This document shows positions 1 through 9,418 of a stretch of 64,000 nucleotides of DNA, one piece after another (position 1 is the first letter of the stretch; each line of letters opens with the position of its first letter). The position numbers were made by a program, and so were the translations under genes. The notes beneath the pieces are model-generated. The model was not told the DNA's origin, ran no database searches, and saw only the letters and a list, made by a program, of their open reading frames with translations. The stretch spans positions 5,208,001-5,272,000 of the forward strand of contig CAKKNE010000001.1 in assembly GCA_918797485.1 (NCBI GenBank), in the 5' to 3' direction. This DNA comes from Pelagomonas calceolata (Eukaryota > Sar > Pelagophyceae > Pelagomonadales > Pelagomonadaceae).

Positions 1-369
1 TGGACCTCGCCTAAACCTCGTCTTAGCGCGTCGGCGATGGCCGCGCGGACGGTTGCATGTAAAGGGTGCTCCGACGGCACGCCTCGTAACGGTGCGAGCG
101 CCGCTCGTATGGTAGCTTGGAGGCCCTCCTCCTCGACACTCTTTAGGAGTGAAGCGAGGCAGCCACCTGTTCCAGCGACGCCTGCTCTCGAAGAGCTCTT
201 GACCTGGCGCATCATCAATGAGGACACGAAGGCGCAGGCGTCCGCCGATGTAGGCCCGCGGCCGTCGCCACCACTCAAGGCCTTGGCGACGGGCGACGTC
301 CGCTTCGCGAATTCGGTGGTTGAATTCTTCGAGGACATCATCTGGATCTTCGGGAAGCTGCCCAGTCTT
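1..369 (-). CDS. Partial protein-coding exon, product unknown
   Basis: On the minus strand one frame stays open from about position 369 to the left edge and reads like a protein (acidic start LPEDPDDVLEEF, later LEWWRRP and GQELFESRRRW), with mostly G/C third positions. It has no ATG, and a TAG lies just before it, so it is probably an internal exon entered through an AG acceptor near 366-372 and continuing outside the window. I do not recognise the family. A 118-codon ORF on the plus strand covers the same bases and could be the real one; the minus frame looks more natural in composition. Confidence 0.35.
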
Positions 370-558
370 CTAGGCGGGCTCGCACCGTCATGAGGCTTCT
401 TCTCCTCATCCGCTCTATTCTGCGTCGCCGCGAAGCGCTCGCGCGTCGCGCGCGCGCACCGGACGTGGGCCGCCAATGCGCTTCCCGCAGCTTGGCCGCA
501 GTGCACTCTCACCAGAGTGTCCTCGTCACTTAAATGGCGCGCGGCCGTCTCTACCAAC

Positions 559-620
559 CTGCGTGGAAACCACATCTCAGGCGCCCCACGCCATCGACGC
601 GACGTTGTCCCGGTGATAAT
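559..620 (+). repeat. Possible introner relic
   Basis: The segment starts CTGCGTGGAAACCA, close to the CTGTGTGGAAATCA end of the introners in this window, and then contains CCACGCCATCGACGCGACG, the shared introner core. No matching right end or 8-bp duplication is visible. It lies just beyond the stop of the minus-strand gene at 626, so it would be a decayed copy in 3' sequence. This call rests only on similarity by eye. Confidence 0.3.
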
Positions 621-625
621 CTGAC

Positions 626-1588
626 TCACACTGCGACCGACGCGTCGAGCAGGTGCAGCGCTGCGTCCACCGTCGACCGCGCCCTCTTCACAGGATCATC
701 AGGAACAGGTTCCTTCTCTCCTTGTTTCTTCGGGGGCGCCGGCGCCGGCGCCGGGGCGGTTTTGGACGTTTCTGCGGCGTCCGCTACTACACTAGCCAGG
801 TTCGCCACGGCCCTATCTGAAGCCTCGGCCGCCCTTTGTGAGACGTCCCGCAGTGACGCCGCGGCGGCCTTGCGACATGATGAATCGTCCGAGCCCTTCA
901 AGACCTTGGCGAGCGCACTCACGCAGTCCTTGCCGGAACACACGAGGGCCTGCTTGTGCTGCTGCGTCTGCACGGGCCGCGGCGCGACGCCCGTGACGCC
1001 CTCGTCGGGCGACGCGAGGACGACGCGGCCCAGTGCCCGGGCCGCTGCGGCTTTGGTGGACTGGTCGTTCTTCGCGAGTTTCGCGAGGCGCTGGCGCGCC
1101 TCGCCCAGCGCGCCGGGCCCGAGCCGCCGCGGGTACGTTGCACACAAAGCGCCGAGCACGACGCACGCCGCAGCCCGCGCGCCGGGCTGGATGACGAGCT
1201 TCTGCTGCGATTGTAGGGACTGGGCGATGGACGCGACGTCGCCGCAGCACTCGTGGAGGCCCCGCGCGGCCGCGTAGAGCTGCCCGCCGGCGTCGCCCCT
1301 TGCATACAACGCTTCGGCCGTGCACGCGAGCTCGTTCGCCAGCGACGCGGAGAAGACGAGTTTCGGGTGGCGCAGCACGGCCTCGACGGCGTCCCAGGCT
1401 TTCGCTTGCGACGCGTTCTCGCGGAGCGCCTCGACCGTCGAGATGTCGGCCGTGGCTTCTCTTAATAAAGCGAGGTTCGTGGCGACCGATGCGCTGCTCG
1501 CTAGGCGCGCGTCGTCGTTGCCGGCCGCGTCGCAGGTTTTTATTGCTGCTTGTAAGGCTGTGGAGGCATCTTGTAAGGCTTGGGCCAT
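626..1588 (-). CDS. Alpha-solenoid (HEAT/ARM-like) protein, function unknown
   Basis: 320 residues from the ATG at 1588 (MAQALQDAS); a longer frame reaches 1633 but the internal ATG is the more natural start. The sequence is Ala/Leu-rich with repeated amphipathic helices of about 40 residues (for example LANELACTAEALYARG, ACVVLGALCATYP, AAAARALGRVVLASP), as in HEAT or armadillo stacks that serve as scaffolds. Residues 250-300 hold a low-complexity Ala-Pro stretch followed by PKKQGEKEPVPDD. No signal peptide or membrane segment is seen. It is divergent to the F-box-like gene at 1938. The HEAT/ARM assignment is from helix pattern only; no specific family is recognised. Confidence 0.6.
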   Translation of the reverse strand: MAQALQDASTALQAAIKTCDAAGNDDARLASSASVATNLALLREATADISTVEALRENASQAKAWDAVEAVLRHPKLVFSASLANELACTAEALYARGDAGGQLYAAARGLHECCGDVASIAQSLQSQQKLVIQPGARAAACVVLGALCATYPRRLGPGALGEARQRLAKLAKNDQSTKAAAARALGRVVLASPDEGVTGVAPRPVQTQQHKQALVCSGKDCVSALAKVLKGSDDSSCRKAAAASLRDVSQRAAEASDRAVANLASVVADAAETSKTAPAPAPAPPKKQGEKEPVPDDPVKRARSTVDAALHLLDASVAV

Positions 1589-1937
1589 CGTCGGCGGCGC
1601 GTGCGACGACGCCGACCCGCTCGAGTGCCGCAAGTGTATTGGACGTGGCTCTGCTGATCGCAGCGCTCGACCACTTCTCAGGCAAGCTGTTATTTGTTAT
1701 CTCTGATAGCTACACCGCTGTCGCAGCAGCGACTTTGGCCGGCGCAAAGGTTGCTTGCTTGCTTAATGCTAGTGTCTTACGGCCGCTAGCTGAGGGTAGG
1801 TCGTTTTTTGGTTAAGACCGCTTACTTCACGGGACGCACTATTTGGCGTGCCGTTTTGCCACCAAACGGTACGGCTTTCGCCACCAAACGTTTCGCTCTG
1901 GCGCGAGATACAGCGGTCACAGATTTGGGTCATTTCA
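1589..1937. promoter_or_regulatory. Divergent intergenic region
   Basis: Shared upstream region of the genes starting at 1588 (minus) and 1938 (plus). It holds a copy of the recurrent CTAG motif at 1768-1790 and a direct repeat GCCACCAAACG (about 1857 and 1880, roughly 22 nt apart) close to the plus-strand start. No TATA box stands out. Confidence 0.4.
1768..1790 (+). repeat. CTAG motif copy 1
   Basis: GCTAGTGTCTTAC followed by GGCCGCTAGC, one base shorter in the middle than the best copies. It lies 148 nt upstream of the plus-strand start at 1938. Confidence 0.75.
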
Positions 1938-2831
1938 ATGGAGAGCTTGCCAGACGACCTCTGGCGCATAATTTTCGCGTTTGCCGGGCCCGCGGCCGGC
2001 GCCAGACATCTGGCGGCGCGAGCCCGGACGCTGGACGAATTCGTAGAGTACCGGCTCGCGAGCGAGCCCGACGTAGCGCACTACTACGACAGCACGACCG
2101 TAGAGAACGGCGTCGCCAATACGCGAGCGCACGTTAAACTGGTCCACGCGTTACGAACCGTCTCGACGCAGTGGCGCAACCTCATAACTTACGGCTCGAC
2201 GCGGCAGCTCGCGCTGAGGGCCGATGATTGTGTCGATCTGCCGCCCGACTTCGCCACGCGGTTCGACGGCTGCGAGGCCTTCACGATCGACGGCGACGGC
2301 GACGATTATACTAGACGGGCCGGCTCCGGTGCGCTGCCCGCAGCGCTAACGCATTTCAGAAAGCTCCGGTCGCTCTCGATGCGCTGCATGACTATCCAGT
2401 CTCTACCACAATGGTTTGGGGCGCTGCCTCTCGTGGAGCTTTATATTGATTATGGGATGTTCAAAGGCCCGACAGTATATAAACCTGGTCAAAAAATCCT
2501 GTCAATTGACGTCGTTCTCGATCTGAACTGGACGGGAATAGAGACGCTTCCCCTGTCGCTCCAGACGATGACGACCTTACGAATCCTCGACCTTTCAGCA
2601 ACAAGGTTGGGCGCGGACGTCGAAGGCGCCCCCATTCGCGCCGCGGACATCGCTCGCCGCGATGCGATTCTGCGCCCCCTCTCGCTGGCGATACCGGATC
2701 TTCGCTTCAGTTTGCATAGCTGTGAGGCCGGATTTACTTTCCAGCAGGGCGCGCGGATGCACTGGTGGCACGCGCGATGCGGTCATGACTGGTGGGAGGA
2801 CGTCTTCTTCTCGCCGCCGCCTGAGGATTGA
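1938..2831 (+). CDS. F-box/leucine-rich-repeat-like protein
   Basis: 297 residues from ATG 1938 (MESLPDDLWRIIFAFAG). The first 20 residues fit the start of an F-box (LPDDLWRIIFAF), which in known families binds Skp1 in SCF ubiquitin ligases. Residues 110-265 look like irregular leucine-rich repeats (FRKLRSLSMRCMTIQSLP, LPLVELYIDYG, IETLPLSLQTMTTLRILDLSATRL), a usual substrate-binding part. The C-terminus is His/Trp-rich (ARMHWWHARCGHDWWEDVFF). The frame is open 30 codons further upstream, but that part reads as 5' leader. The role in ubiquitin targeting is inferred from this layout; LRR count and F-box need a profile search. Confidence 0.6.
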   Translation: MESLPDDLWRIIFAFAGPAAGARHLAARARTLDEFVEYRLASEPDVAHYYDSTTVENGVANTRAHVKLVHALRTVSTQWRNLITYGSTRQLALRADDCVDLPPDFATRFDGCEAFTIDGDGDDYTRRAGSGALPAALTHFRKLRSLSMRCMTIQSLPQWFGALPLVELYIDYGMFKGPTVYKPGQKILSIDVVLDLNWTGIETLPLSLQTMTTLRILDLSATRLGADVEGAPIRAADIARRDAILRPLSLAIPDLRFSLHSCEAGFTFQQGARMHWWHARCGHDWWEDVFFSPPPED

Positions 2832-2912
2832 GTCGTGAATTCCGAGCACGCGCGCGTCTCTAAGTATATCCACAGAATACTTATCACATACAAAATTCTG
2901 GCGGGGATGCGT

Positions 2913-4709
2913 TCACGAGAACGTCGCCCGGCGTCGAGCCGCACCCACACCAGCCTCGCCGACCTTCCGCGGCAGGCCGTCGAGCGCGCCGAGGAGCTTC
3001 TTGCGCTCCTCGGCGCGGTCCTGGCGCTCCTTCCGCACCGCCGCCGAGAGCCGCGAGCCGAAGGCTTCGCGGCCCCGCGGCTTTGTCTCGAACGACGCCC
3101 GGCGCAGGGCGGCGTTCTGATCCGGCCGCACCTTTCGGGTGTCATCAAGGCTCTTGACGCGCCGCCGCGCGCTCGACCGCGAGTACTTGTCGAGGGGGCG
3201 GTCCTGGAGCTCGTGCTGGCCCGACTTCCGCCGCCGCTGTGCGACCGTCCCCGTGACCTCGGTGGCGGACTTCCAGTCCCGGTGCTTGTCCGCGTCGCGC
3301 TTGAGCGCCTTGGCGTCGCCCGAGTCCACGGCCCGCATGAAGCTGTGGAAGGCGTCCTCCTGCAGGTGGGCCTTGAGCAGGTCGTGGATGCGCATGGTGT
3401 GCCGGCCGACCTTCACGCGCTCGTTGGACCGCCGGTCCCACCACGCGCCGCCCATGATCCGCGCCCGCATCGTCGTCTGCATCGCGAAGGCCGGCATGAG
3501 CATCGCCGGGTGCGTCCGGCAGAACTCCGCGAAGGCCTCGACGTCGACCTCGTCGGTGTCGCGCCGCTTCGTCATCGCGTTGATGTGCCTCAGCAGATTG
3601 ACCGCCGTCGTGTTCTTCGAGTAGCGCTTGCCGTACAACTCTTTCAACATCGCATTGAACTCGTCGGAGTCTATGGCCCCTGACGAGTCGCGGTCGTACA
3701 GGTCGAAGGCGAACATGACGAGCTGCGGCCTTCCCAAGGTACAGTACTGCCACAGCGCGACCACGAACTCCTTGAAGTCGATCTGGTTGCTCCCGTCCGC
3801 GTCGAAGATGGCGAAGACGCGCTTCGCGAAGCGATTCCGTTGCAAGTCGAGGTAGTCGAGCAGCTCCCACAGTTCGATCGCGCCGCTCCCGTCCTTATCA
3901 ATAATAACAAACTGCTCGTGGAGTCTTGCCACATCATCTTCCTTCAGGCCCAGACTTTCAAAGGTCGACCGCAGCGGCCGCACCGCCGCGTTCTTGCTAT
4001 ATATAGACTTGAAGTAGCCGTAATGATACAAGTTGTTGCGGCACCAATTCCAAAACCGCGCGGGCCAGTCCATGACCGCCTCTTCGACCCTGGCGGCCTT
4101 GCGGCGCAGCCTCGCGTCTTTTTTTGCTTGCGCCGCGTCGACGGCCTCCTTGCGCTGCTCGACGCGCCGATCGTTTTCCCGCCGCGCGGCGATCTCCGCC
4201 AGCGTCGTCTGCGCGGCGAGCTCGTCCGCTTCCTGCTTGCGAGCCGCCGCAACGGCGCGTTCTTTTGCTTGGATCTCATCCGCTTCTCGCTTGCGAGCCG
4301 CGGCGGCGGCGCGCCGTCGAGCCTCGGCTTCCTGGACCTTTCTCCGCGCCTCAGCCAGCGGGTCCGCCTCCGCGGGGGGCTTCTCGGCGGGCGGCCGCTG
4401 CGGCGTTGGCCGTGGCGGTGGCTCAGGCTGCGTCGTGGACGGCGGCGTGGCGGGCGGCGGCGGCCGCGCCGGCTCCGGCTCCGTCGGCGGAGTCTTCGCG
4501 CGCGGCTGCGACGGCGCGGCGCCGGAGGTGAGATACGTGTGGGCCTCGTTGATCTGCTTGAAGCGCTCGGTCGCCTCTTCCACATTGTTGCTATTTCGGT
4601 CGGGGTGGTAGAGGAGCGCCAGCTTCTTGAACGCTTTTTTTATGGTTGCCTCGTCCGCTTTCTCGTCGAGGCCCAGCACTTTGAGGTGCTTCGTGCGGGC
4701 GGACGCCAT
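2913..4709 (-). CDS. J-domain protein fused to EF-hands
   Basis: 598 residues. Residues 6-62 are a DnaJ J-domain with the Hsp70-activating HPD at 35-37 (LALLYHPDRNS). Residues 65-112 are Pro-rich, and 113-210 form an Ala/Arg/Glu coiled coil. Three canonical 12-residue EF-hand loops follow at 271-282 (DKDGSGAIELWE), 303-314 (DADGSNQIDFKE) and 339-350 (DRDSSGAIDSDE), with a degenerate fourth near 384 (RRDTDEVDVEAF), in the arrangement of calcineurin-B/NCS-type proteins. The tail is basic. The visible parts predict a calcium-responsive Hsp70 co-chaperone in the cytosol or nucleus, with no targeting signal. It shares a 458-bp upstream region with the gene at 5168. Confidence 0.85.
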   Translation of the reverse strand: MASARTKHLKVLGLDEKADEATIKKAFKKLALLYHPDRNSNNVEEATERFKQINEAHTYLTSGAAPSQPRAKTPPTEPEPARPPPPATPPSTTQPEPPPRPTPQRPPAEKPPAEADPLAEARRKVQEAEARRRAAAAARKREADEIQAKERAVAAARKQEADELAAQTTLAEIAARRENDRRVEQRKEAVDAAQAKKDARLRRKAARVEEAVMDWPARFWNWCRNNLYHYGYFKSIYSKNAAVRPLRSTFESLGLKEDDVARLHEQFVIIDKDGSGAIELWELLDYLDLQRNRFAKRVFAIFDADGSNQIDFKEFVVALWQYCTLGRPQLVMFAFDLYDRDSSGAIDSDEFNAMLKELYGKRYSKNTTAVNLLRHINAMTKRRDTDEVDVEAFAEFCRTHPAMLMPAFAMQTTMRARIMGGAWWDRRSNERVKVGRHTMRIHDLLKAHLQEDAFHSFMRAVDSGDAKALKRDADKHRDWKSATEVTGTVAQRRRKSGQHELQDRPLDKYSRSSARRRVKSLDDTRKVRPDQNAALRRASFETKPRGREAFGSRLSAAVRKERQDRAEERKKLLGALDGLPRKVGEAGVGAARRRATFS

Positions 4710-5167
4710 CGCAGCTTCAGGGCAGCCCAGGGCAGCCCAGGGCTCGAAAGCTTGGATCGGTGGCTTGACAGAGAGGTTTACAGCACCCAGTCGAAAGCGG
4801 GGAGCTTCTTATACCACGAATCCACTCAGCGCTCTGCCTAACATTTTCAGAGAACGCGGGTTTTTACTCTCGCCCGCTTACCTTTTGCCGCATTGGTTCC
4901 CACGTCGTAGTGGGGGAGCGGATGAATGGGGCCGCCTGCGCGAGACTCCCGTGAAGTGGAAAAATAGGAACAGAATTTGCCAGTACAGAGCATTGTGGGA
5001 ATCCGTGTCGGGTGACAGTGGGGCGCTTGAGAGGTGACGCGCCTTCATTCCTGTCGCCCGCGAGCCAAAAAAAAATGCGCGCGCCGCGTTAGCACGCGAG
5101 AAAACGCCACTTTTGCAGGTCTGCCGCAGCAAAACACTAGACGTAGCACCTCACAGCTCGCGCAAAG
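4710..5167. promoter_or_regulatory. Divergent intergenic region
   Basis: Upstream of both the J-domain gene and the Met-Gly-Gln repeat gene. It contains a short tandem repeat GGGCAGCCCA (about 4730-4750) and an A9 run near 5069. No CTAG motif and no clear TATA box are seen. Confidence 0.35.
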
Positions 5168-5894
5168 ATGAGCCTCAACACCAACAAGAACTCCTACGGC
5201 GCTACGGACCTCGAGGCCGGAACGACGGGCTCTCACATCAAGGACGCGGCCGGCGTCGGCACGTCGAGGCCTGCGCAGAATCAATTTCACGCCATCGACG
5301 CGACAAAAGTCCTCACACAGGCCGCGCCGCTTCGCCGTCATTGCCACGGTCGGCGTATTCGGCCTGCTGGGCTTCGTAGCGGCCATGTCGAGTTCGCGCT
5401 CGTCCGCGACGGCGTCGCAGCCGTCGCTCTATAACAAGTGGGCTGAGCAGGGCATTGCCGCCGGAAATTATGGCCGGCAGATGGGCCAAAAGTACGGCCA
5501 GATTGGCCAGCAGATGGGCCAGCAGTACGGTCAGATGGGCCGCGACATGGGTCAGGTGGGCTACGACATGGGCATGGGGTATGCGCAGATGGGCCAGGCG
5601 ATCGGGCAACACTACCGCGACGAGTACTCGGGCGGCGGCGGCCACGGCCACGGCGGCAACACCGTGAGCTCCGGCGACACCGTGATCAACAACGGCAAGT
5701 ACCAGAAGAAGTGCAAGGTCAACGGGGGAAATTACCAAGACTCCGTGTCGTGGCAAGCGACGGTCAACGGCGAGATCATCAAGAGCTACTGCCCCTGGGT
5801 CTGGCAGAACGCGAACCGCAAAAAGCACTGCAAGCAGATGCAGAACAATGTGCTCGTCAGCACCGCGTGCCCGTGCGCCTGCGCCGGCTACTAG
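5168..5894 (+). CDS. Small single-pass membrane protein with Met-Gly-Gln repeats
   Basis: Two exons, 5168-5262 and 5321-5894, joined across a 58-nt intron, give 222 residues; without the splice the frame shifts and ends early. The N-terminus (MSLNTNKNSYG) is polar. Residues 35-53 are one hydrophobic segment (FAVIATVGVFGLLGFVAAM) created by the splice, suggesting a type II membrane protein. Next come 10-11 repeats of a Y/I-G-x-x-M-G-Q unit (QMGQKYGQIGQQMGQQYGQM), then a Gly/His run and a C-terminal Cys-rich domain (WQATVNGEIIKSYCPWVW, STACPCACAGY). No family is recognised. The repeats and cysteines facing outward suggest a surface or endomembrane structural protein, which is inference. Confidence 0.65.
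5263..5320 (+). mobile_element. Short intron, probably a decayed introner
   Basis: The 58-nt intron runs from GTCGAGGC to CACACAG and restores the frame (T|PRRFAVIATV). It starts its element part with CTGCGCAGAATCA (compare CTGTGTGGAAATCA), has CACGCCATCGA at 5288-5298 and ends CTCACACAG. The flanking octamers GTCGAGGC (5263-5270) and GCCGCGCC (5321-5328) agree at 5 of 8 bases, consistent with an old target duplication. Confidence 0.55.
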
Positions 5895-5955
5895 TCGCAC
5901 ACGTACCCCGCTCGGCACCAAGGCCTTGAGCGTCTAAGAAAACATCACAAATTAC

Positions 5956-7359
5956 TCAGGCCGTCTTGCCTTTACAAACGCCGCGGCGGAGCATCTCCTT
6001 CTCGCGCGCGACGAGCGCGTCGGCGAGGCGGCCGTGCGCGGTCGTCGCCTCGGGTAGGACCGGGTAGCCCTCCGCCTGCGCCGCCGTCGCCGCGGCGAGC
6101 GCTCGCGTCGCGCGGTCCGCGTGCGCGGCGCTCGCGGGGCTCAGGGCCGCGTCGGGCGCGCAGCGGAGGAGATATGTGGCGTCGGCCTTGTTGTCGGCGC
6201 CCGCCGCGAGGGCTATTGAATTCAGCGCGGCGTCGGGGACCGCGTGCGCCGCGCCGCCGGCCGTCGCCACCATGCGCAGGAGTGCGCCGCGCCAGCGCGG
6301 CGGCGCGTTCGGCGGCGCCGGCGCGCGGGGCACTTTCCTTGAATCGAGGAAGCGCGCGAGGAGGGCCGCGAGCGGCGTCGCCGGCAGCGCCACGTCGACG
6401 GTCGCGGTGTCGGCGCCCTCGCGGAGCGACGGCGGCGGCACGAAGCCGCTGTGGAGCAGGAAGTTCGCCGCCGACCGGTCGCCGTAGTCCATGCGCACCT
6501 CCTCGCCACCAGCGACGCCCGTCGTCATCAACACCAGGGAACCGTCCTCGGCCAGCCGCGACGCGCCCGCGTCCTCGCCGTGGTTGCACATGTCCCAGAG
6601 CGGCACGAGCGCCAGCGCCCCGCCTAGCGAGTTCTGCCGCGTCTGCACGGCGCCCAGCGCCCAGCGCCACCTCTCATAATCCAACGACAAAGCGGACGAG
6701 GCCTCCTCGCCGAGACTTCTAGAAACCAACACAAAGGACCGCGCGGCCGCACACCGCGACATGCAGGCCCGCCGAAAGCTCGCCGAGCCCCGCAACCTCG
6801 CCACGTCCTCCCACGCCCAGAACGTCGGCACGTCATATGTAGAAGGCAGGCAGCGGACGTAGTGAATCCAGAACGAGTCGTCGGCGACGGCCTCGGCGCA
6901 CAACCTCAACGCGAGCGCGAGCGTCGCGTCGAGGTTGTGGGTCCTCGCGAAGGCCGCGACGCCCATCGGGTCGTTGTCAGTCGCGCGCAGGTGCAAGGCC
7001 GCGGGCACTGAGATGACGACGTCGTTCTCTTTTATATTTGATGCGGCGACGACGCGCGTCTGGCCGTCCTCAAAACTCTCAAGCTTGATGTGCTCGCACG
7101 CGCAGCCGTTGTCCTTCGCCCAGGCGTAGAGCGCCGCGCGTGACTCGTCCGTGGGCCCGGGTATGGGTGGGGACGTCCGCGGCAGCTTCGCGACGGCGCG
7201 CTCGAGCGTTTCCAGGAGTTTCACGGCGACGGCGTCGTCTCTTGTGGCTACGAGCCAGGCGGGTGTCGTCGCGGCCGCGTGGACGGCGTCCAAAGGGTCC
7301 ACCGGGGGCGGTGGCGGCTTGCGGGCGTGGGTGGCTTTGCTCCTTGATTTTTTACCCAT
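5956..7359 (-). CDS. SETD3-like SET-domain methyltransferase
   Basis: 467 residues. The SET domain starts near residue 104 (RVVAASNIKENDVVISVPAA), has the S-adenosylmethionine-binding Asn-His at 259-260 (LWDMCNHGED) and the catalytic-site Tyr segment at 291-306 (DYGDRSAANFLLHSGF). The long insert between them is typical of the class that includes Rubisco large-subunit methyltransferase, SETD3 (actin histidine) and SETD6. A Rubisco-substrate-binding-like helical C-terminus follows (residues 310-460). The N-terminus is Lys/Arg-rich (MGKKSRSKATHARK), without a plastid signal peptide, so a cytosolic or nuclear protein substrate is likelier than Rubisco. Which substrate it uses cannot be told from sequence alone. 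Confidence 0.85.
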   Translation of the reverse strand: MGKKSRSKATHARKPPPPPVDPLDAVHAAATTPAWLVATRDDAVAVKLLETLERAVAKLPRTSPPIPGPTDESRAALYAWAKDNGCACEHIKLESFEDGQTRVVAASNIKENDVVISVPAALHLRATDNDPMGVAAFARTHNLDATLALALRLCAEAVADDSFWIHYVRCLPSTYDVPTFWAWEDVARLRGSASFRRACMSRCAAARSFVLVSRSLGEEASSALSLDYERWRWALGAVQTRQNSLGGALALVPLWDMCNHGEDAGASRLAEDGSLVLMTTGVAGGEEVRMDYGDRSAANFLLHSGFVPPPSLREGADTATVDVALPATPLAALLARFLDSRKVPRAPAPPNAPPRWRGALLRMVATAGGAAHAVPDAALNSIALAAGADNKADATYLLRCAPDAALSPASAAHADRATRALAAATAAQAEGYPVLPEATTAHGRLADALVAREKEMLRRGVCKGKTA

Positions 7360-7754
7360 GGCTGCGATTTATGCTTGCACGCGTCGCTTCCTTGACTAGG
7401 TGTAGGGCAAGAGAGAGGTGTTTGTGTGGCGCCAGCGGAGGATGCGATGTAGCGCTCGGGATCGAGCGGCAGCGCTGCAGCAATGCGGCGAAGATTAAAT
7501 GGTTGAATCCGTCGATCGCTAACTGCTGGCGATGGCCTCGTCCTCCCCTCCTCCCGCGATTAGGTTTTCGAGATAGCGTATCGACACACACTAGTCCGTC
7601 GTTTGGTCCTTGCAAACGTGCTTGCGCGGCGCCTAAGGCAGCTCCGTAAGCTCAGAGAGAAGCAGCAACTCATCATCGTACCGGAGGGGCAGCCCCGACG
7701 ACCTCGACGCGCGGTCGAACGCATCGTGCGGACATCCACGAGCAAGGGGTCACG
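7360..7754. promoter_or_regulatory. Divergent intergenic region
   Basis: Between the SETD3-like gene (minus) and the Tudor-like gene (plus). I see no CTAG motif, repeat or ncRNA signature in it. Confidence 0.35.
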
Positions 7755-9413
7755 ATGCCGTCAGTCGACAGCCCGGAGATGGACGACCTCCTCCTAAAGC
7801 TGGCCTTCGCACGCGGCGGCGGCCCCAAGAAGCAAGCGAAGCAAAAGCCGGCGTGGAACGACGCCGTCGAGGCCGTGAGGAGCGCATATGGCGGGAAGAA
7901 GAAACCAAAGCCGCCCAAGCAGGCCCCGTCGCGGTGGAAGCCAGCGCCGCGGCCCGGGCGGAAGCCGCTCGCGCCGAAGCGCAACGCCCGGCCGGCGAAG
8001 AAGCCGGCCAAACCTGAGAAAGTGCTGCCCGAGGTCCCGGGCGCCGAACCCATGCGGCCGGCCGTTCCCAAGCCGGCGGCGCCGCGGCCGCGCATGCCGG
8101 CGAAGCCCCAGGGCCCGCGGCGGCCCGCCGCGCCCGGCCGCCGCGTCGTCATCGACCCCGGCCCGCCCGGTATAAACCCGCGGCCGCCCGCCGGCTGCCC
8201 GCCGGCGCGGCCCGAGGCCACGCAGCCGCTCACGGAGGACGCCGCCGCGGCCTTCGTGCGGTTAAATGGCGGCGGCGAGATCCGGGGGCTCAAGCTCTTC
8301 GAGGACACGGTGAACATCCGCGTCGAGCTCGACCTCGGCGAACCGGCGGCCCGGGAGGAGGCAACCGCGGAGCCTCCGGAGGAAGCGACTGCCGAGCCCA
8401 CGTCCGCGCCTAGTACGCTGGAGCGACCGGAGTCTGGGCCCGTCGCAGACGCGCCTGAGGAGTCTCAGCCCGTTTCGGCGCCGACGGAGGCAGCTGAGCC
8501 CGTCGCGGCGCCGACGCCGTCGACAGACGAGCCTGAGGAACCCGAGCCCGGCGCCGCACCGACGCCGTCGACGGAAGCGCCCGAGCCCGTCGCCGCGCCG
8601 ACGCCGTCGGAGGCGAGCATGGACGGGTCGATCGTCATGGCCCTCGCGACGCCGCCGGACGCGCCCGAGGAGCCGGGACAAGCGCCCCGCTTCGCCGTCG
8701 GCGCGCGCGTCGAGGCGCGGTTCGAAGCGGGCGAGACGTGGTACGCCGGCGTGATCGAACGCGTAGACGGGGACGCTTACGACGTCGCCTATGACGACGG
8801 AGATCACGAGTCGAACGTCGCGGCGGCGCTCGTGCGAGAAGAGGTCGTGACGACGCGGTCGCTCGACGTGGGCCCTACGACCACTTCGCCGGAGCCGTCT
8901 GCGCCGGAGCCGACGCCCGAAACAGCAAAACGCCCGGAGCGGACGATCGACGTCGCCCCGCCGCGCCGGCCGCCGGCGGAGCCGCGCGAGAGCGCGGAGC
9001 TCCTGAACGTCGCGGACGCCGTCGCGCCCGAGGAGGACGCGTCGGACGGCGGCACGGCACTCCCTCCGGGCCCGACGGCGACGCAGACGACCGACGGCTA
9101 CGGCGACGACGACTTCGAGGACTTCACGGAAACAATAAAACCGGGCGCGCGGACCGTCGGCGCGGCGTCGAAGCTCCAGGACGCTGTGTTGGGGTGGCTC
9201 GAATACAAGCGCTGCGACGCCCCGCCCGAGAAGACGGAGTGGACTTTGAATGAGGTCCGGGCCTCGGTCTGCGTCGACGGCGAGGTCTCCTCAGCTTCCT
9301 TCGAGAAGCTCGGCTGGAAGGTCTGCCACCAGGCGTTGACCCGGTTGCAGGCGCCGAACCGGGGCCCGACGAAGGACCTCGCCGACCGCCTCGCTTCACT
9401 ACTAACAACTTAA
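7755..9413 (+). CDS. Proline-rich protein with a Tudor-like domain
   Basis: 552 residues from ATG 7755. Residues 30-170 are basic and Pro/Arg/Lys-rich. Residues 195-290 are acidic repeats of the type EPVAAPTPS (PVSAPTEAAEP, EPGAAPTPSTEAP). Residues 313-358 look like a Tudor/Agenet barrel (VGARVEARFEAGETWYAGVIERV, YDVAYDDGDHESNV), a fold that binds methylated Lys/Arg or DNA. The C-terminal 80 residues are a compact helical piece (LQDAVLGWLEYKRC, SFEKLGWKVCHQALTRL). A chromatin or RNA role is inferred from the Tudor-like part only. The frame upstream of 7755 is closed, supporting this start. Confidence 0.65.
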   Translation: MPSVDSPEMDDLLLKLAFARGGGPKKQAKQKPAWNDAVEAVRSAYGGKKKPKPPKQAPSRWKPAPRPGRKPLAPKRNARPAKKPAKPEKVLPEVPGAEPMRPAVPKPAAPRPRMPAKPQGPRRPAAPGRRVVIDPGPPGINPRPPAGCPPARPEATQPLTEDAAAAFVRLNGGGEIRGLKLFEDTVNIRVELDLGEPAAREEATAEPPEEATAEPTSAPSTLERPESGPVADAPEESQPVSAPTEAAEPVAAPTPSTDEPEEPEPGAAPTPSTEAPEPVAAPTPSEASMDGSIVMALATPPDAPEEPGQAPRFAVGARVEARFEAGETWYAGVIERVDGDAYDVAYDDGDHESNVAAALVREEVVTTRSLDVGPTTTSPEPSAPEPTPETAKRPERTIDVAPPRRPPAEPRESAELLNVADAVAPEEDASDGGTALPPGPTATQTTDGYGDDDFEDFTETIKPGARTVGAASKLQDAVLGWLEYKRCDAPPEKTEWTLNEVRASVCVDGEVSSASFEKLGWKVCHQALTRLQAPNRGPTKDLADRLASLLTT

Positions 9414-9418
9414 CATAA

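Noticed and set aside
813-1685. 290-codon minus-strand ORF overlapping the alpha-solenoid gene
   Set aside because: Arg-rich shadow of the real frame; the 626-1588 frame has regular amphipathic helices.
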